Positions 30,599 to 31,816 of a stretch of 31,816 nt of DNA are shown here, piece by piece; position 1 is the first letter of the stretch; every line of letters starts with the position of its first letter. Both the position numbers and the translations under genes were made by a program. The DNA is from Tubiluchus corallicola. Its lineage: Eukaryota; Priapulida; Priapulimorpha; Priapulimorphida; Tubiluchidae. The stretch covers positions 188,001-219,816 of the forward strand of contig JAQGDQ010000392.1 in NCBI GenBank assembly GCA_030141605.1, in the 5' to 3' direction. The notes beneath the pieces are model-generated. The model was not told the DNA's origin. It did no database searches and saw only the letters and a list, made by a program, of their open reading frames with translations.

Positions 30599-31259
30599 GT
30601 CTACATTAACTTCAAGCTCTCTACAAATTCAATACTTCTATGCTGTCAGTTTCAAATTGTTACGTGGTTCCTTCTATGCTGTCTGCTATAAAGTTTTCTA
30701 CATATGCAGACTGAGTTTCTGCGCAAAGTACTCAGCTATCCTAGCTGTTTCAAACTAGTTAACACGAAGTGCACAATTGAGTAGCTGTACAAGATACTTG
30801 ACTACAAATTCGAACTTCAATGGCGTCATTTTCGGCTAAAAAAGTTGCTATTGTTGTATGATTTAGCACATGTTGATCTAGCACAAAACGGCAGGGTTGC
30901 TTATTATGTAGATGATTATGGGGGGATCGGAACCTAATCATTATTTAGGATACTCCTGTACGAATCAAGAAAAAGTGAATAGGCGGAGGTGTTTGTGCTA
31001 CGCTCGGTTTTATATACATGCTTCTTCGGTGACACGAATAATCGGGCGGCAGTATGAAAGTGACCTTACATATGCCGCAACCCTTCACCTATTCTTCTGT
31101 TTTTCAGCATCAATTTGCTGAAGAAATTTCTGTTGCAACAACATTTTTTTATGCAATTCGGAACTTTGCAAGCCAGTAGAGTCTGGGTACTGTAGATTAT
31201 TACGGCGGTAGTGGAATCTGCTCGTTGTGAAAGATATTTTTCCAGCACCCGGAAGAGGC

Positions 31260-31335
31260 ACTGGATCAGCAAATGTGACTTGGCCATGTTCATATATATA
31301 TATTTAAACATGGCCAAGTCACATTTGCTGATCCA

Positions 31336-31337
<2 letters not shown>
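31260..31337. repeat. Perfect 31-bp inverted repeat with 15-bp AT-rich loop
   Basis: Arms 31260-31290 and 31307-31337 are exact reverse complements. They include ctggatcagcaaatgtgact at the outer left and end at the inner catgtt/aacatg. The spacer is catatatatatattta (31291-31306). The right arm runs straight into (AT)n. Confidence 0.9.
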
Positions 31338-31397
<60 letters not shown>

Positions 31398-31411
31398 CAT
31401 ATATATATATA
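31337..31411. repeat. (AT)n-(GA)n-(AT)n microsatellite
   Basis: A TA run to 31382, then about eight GA units to 31397, then a second AT run. It gives a spurious Tyr-Ile repeat ORF on the + strand. Confidence 0.95.
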
Positions 31412-31816
31412 GCGATCGTTCAACTATTTCAAATAACTTCATTAATGATACACCTGCGGTACGTCGTTGGACTTACATTTCCTGGAAACTTTGCAGGTGA
31501 TGAACTTGATGTTGCATCTCAAAGGATGTTAAAACGTAAGGAAAGTGAGACGTGGACATAATATATAGTGCATGAATGCAATCTCTTATACAGGAACTAT
31601 TCCCAAAAGTAAACGCAGTTTCTTATTTTACAAGAAATCTGCTTTCTGTCGTCCCTCGGTCACTAAATAAGATTCAATGCATTAACTTTAGAAGAAGAAT
31701 ACTAAACCTGAGAACTGCTTTGGGAATTGGGAATTTGCTTTTGGGCGACTGAAAACGTTAAACAAAATGTCTCCCTGTGAATAGAATGATTTTGAATAGC
31801 ACAAACATTATCAACT

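Noticed and set aside
31211-31561. 116-codon + strand ORF
   Set aside because: Its middle is translation of the (AT)n/(GA)n tract and the inverted repeat. Only the last part is considered, as a weak exon candidate.

Overview
The window is eukaryotic, from an invertebrate animal. Coding sequence is split into many short exons with GT...AG introns, the DNA is AT-rich (judged by eye, not counted), and non-coding DNA holds microsatellites, a minisatellite and transposon relics. The gene content (a PPP6R/SAPS gene and a quiver/sleepless-type Ly6 gene) suggests a protostome, possibly an arthropod. The lineage is an inference I cannot fix from sequence alone.

Region 1 (285-15840, + strand) is nearly all of a protein phosphatase 6 regulatory subunit (SAPS-domain protein, PPP6R). 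I assembled 22 exons whose phases all agree. They give an unbroken 861-residue product ending at TGA 15838-15840. Only the start, probably about 20 residues, lies upstream of the window. The N-terminal half is the SAPS helical-repeat domain; the C-terminal half is acidic, Ser-rich and mostly disordered. Intron 3 appears to use a GC donor. Introns 2, 7 and 15 carry mobile-element relics: a TA-flanked MITE, a copy of an unrecognised dispersed repeat, and an hAT-like MITE. Intron 18 holds a frame-preserving 57-nt candidate cassette exon. The 3' UTR may run to an AATAAA at about 16362 or 17792.

Region 2 (19145-22120, - strand) is a complete three-exon gene, convergent with the first. It encodes a 141-residue secreted, probably GPI-anchored three-finger protein of the Ly6/uPAR superfamily, quiver/sleepless subtype. 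It has a signal peptide, exactly ten cysteines after it, a DPF motif, a terminal C-N motif and a hydrophobic tail. The ORFs in the individual exons look like nothing on their own; splicing reveals the family.

Region 3 (22121-31816) has no gene I can support. It holds a compound tetranucleotide tract, two tRNA-derived SINE-like elements (one with a hairpin and short-repeat 3' tail like those of CR1/L2-type LINE partners), a 15-bp-unit minisatellite of about 0.7 kb, a degenerate GAAT-rich tract, a second copy of the intron-7 dispersed repeat, a possible copia-type LTR, and a perfect 31-bp inverted repeat next to (AT)n/(GA)n.

The two genes have no evident functional link. One acts on PP6 in the cytoplasm and nucleus; the other would act at the cell surface, by family analogy on ion channels or receptors. 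I found no prokaryote-type system, CRISPR array or operon.
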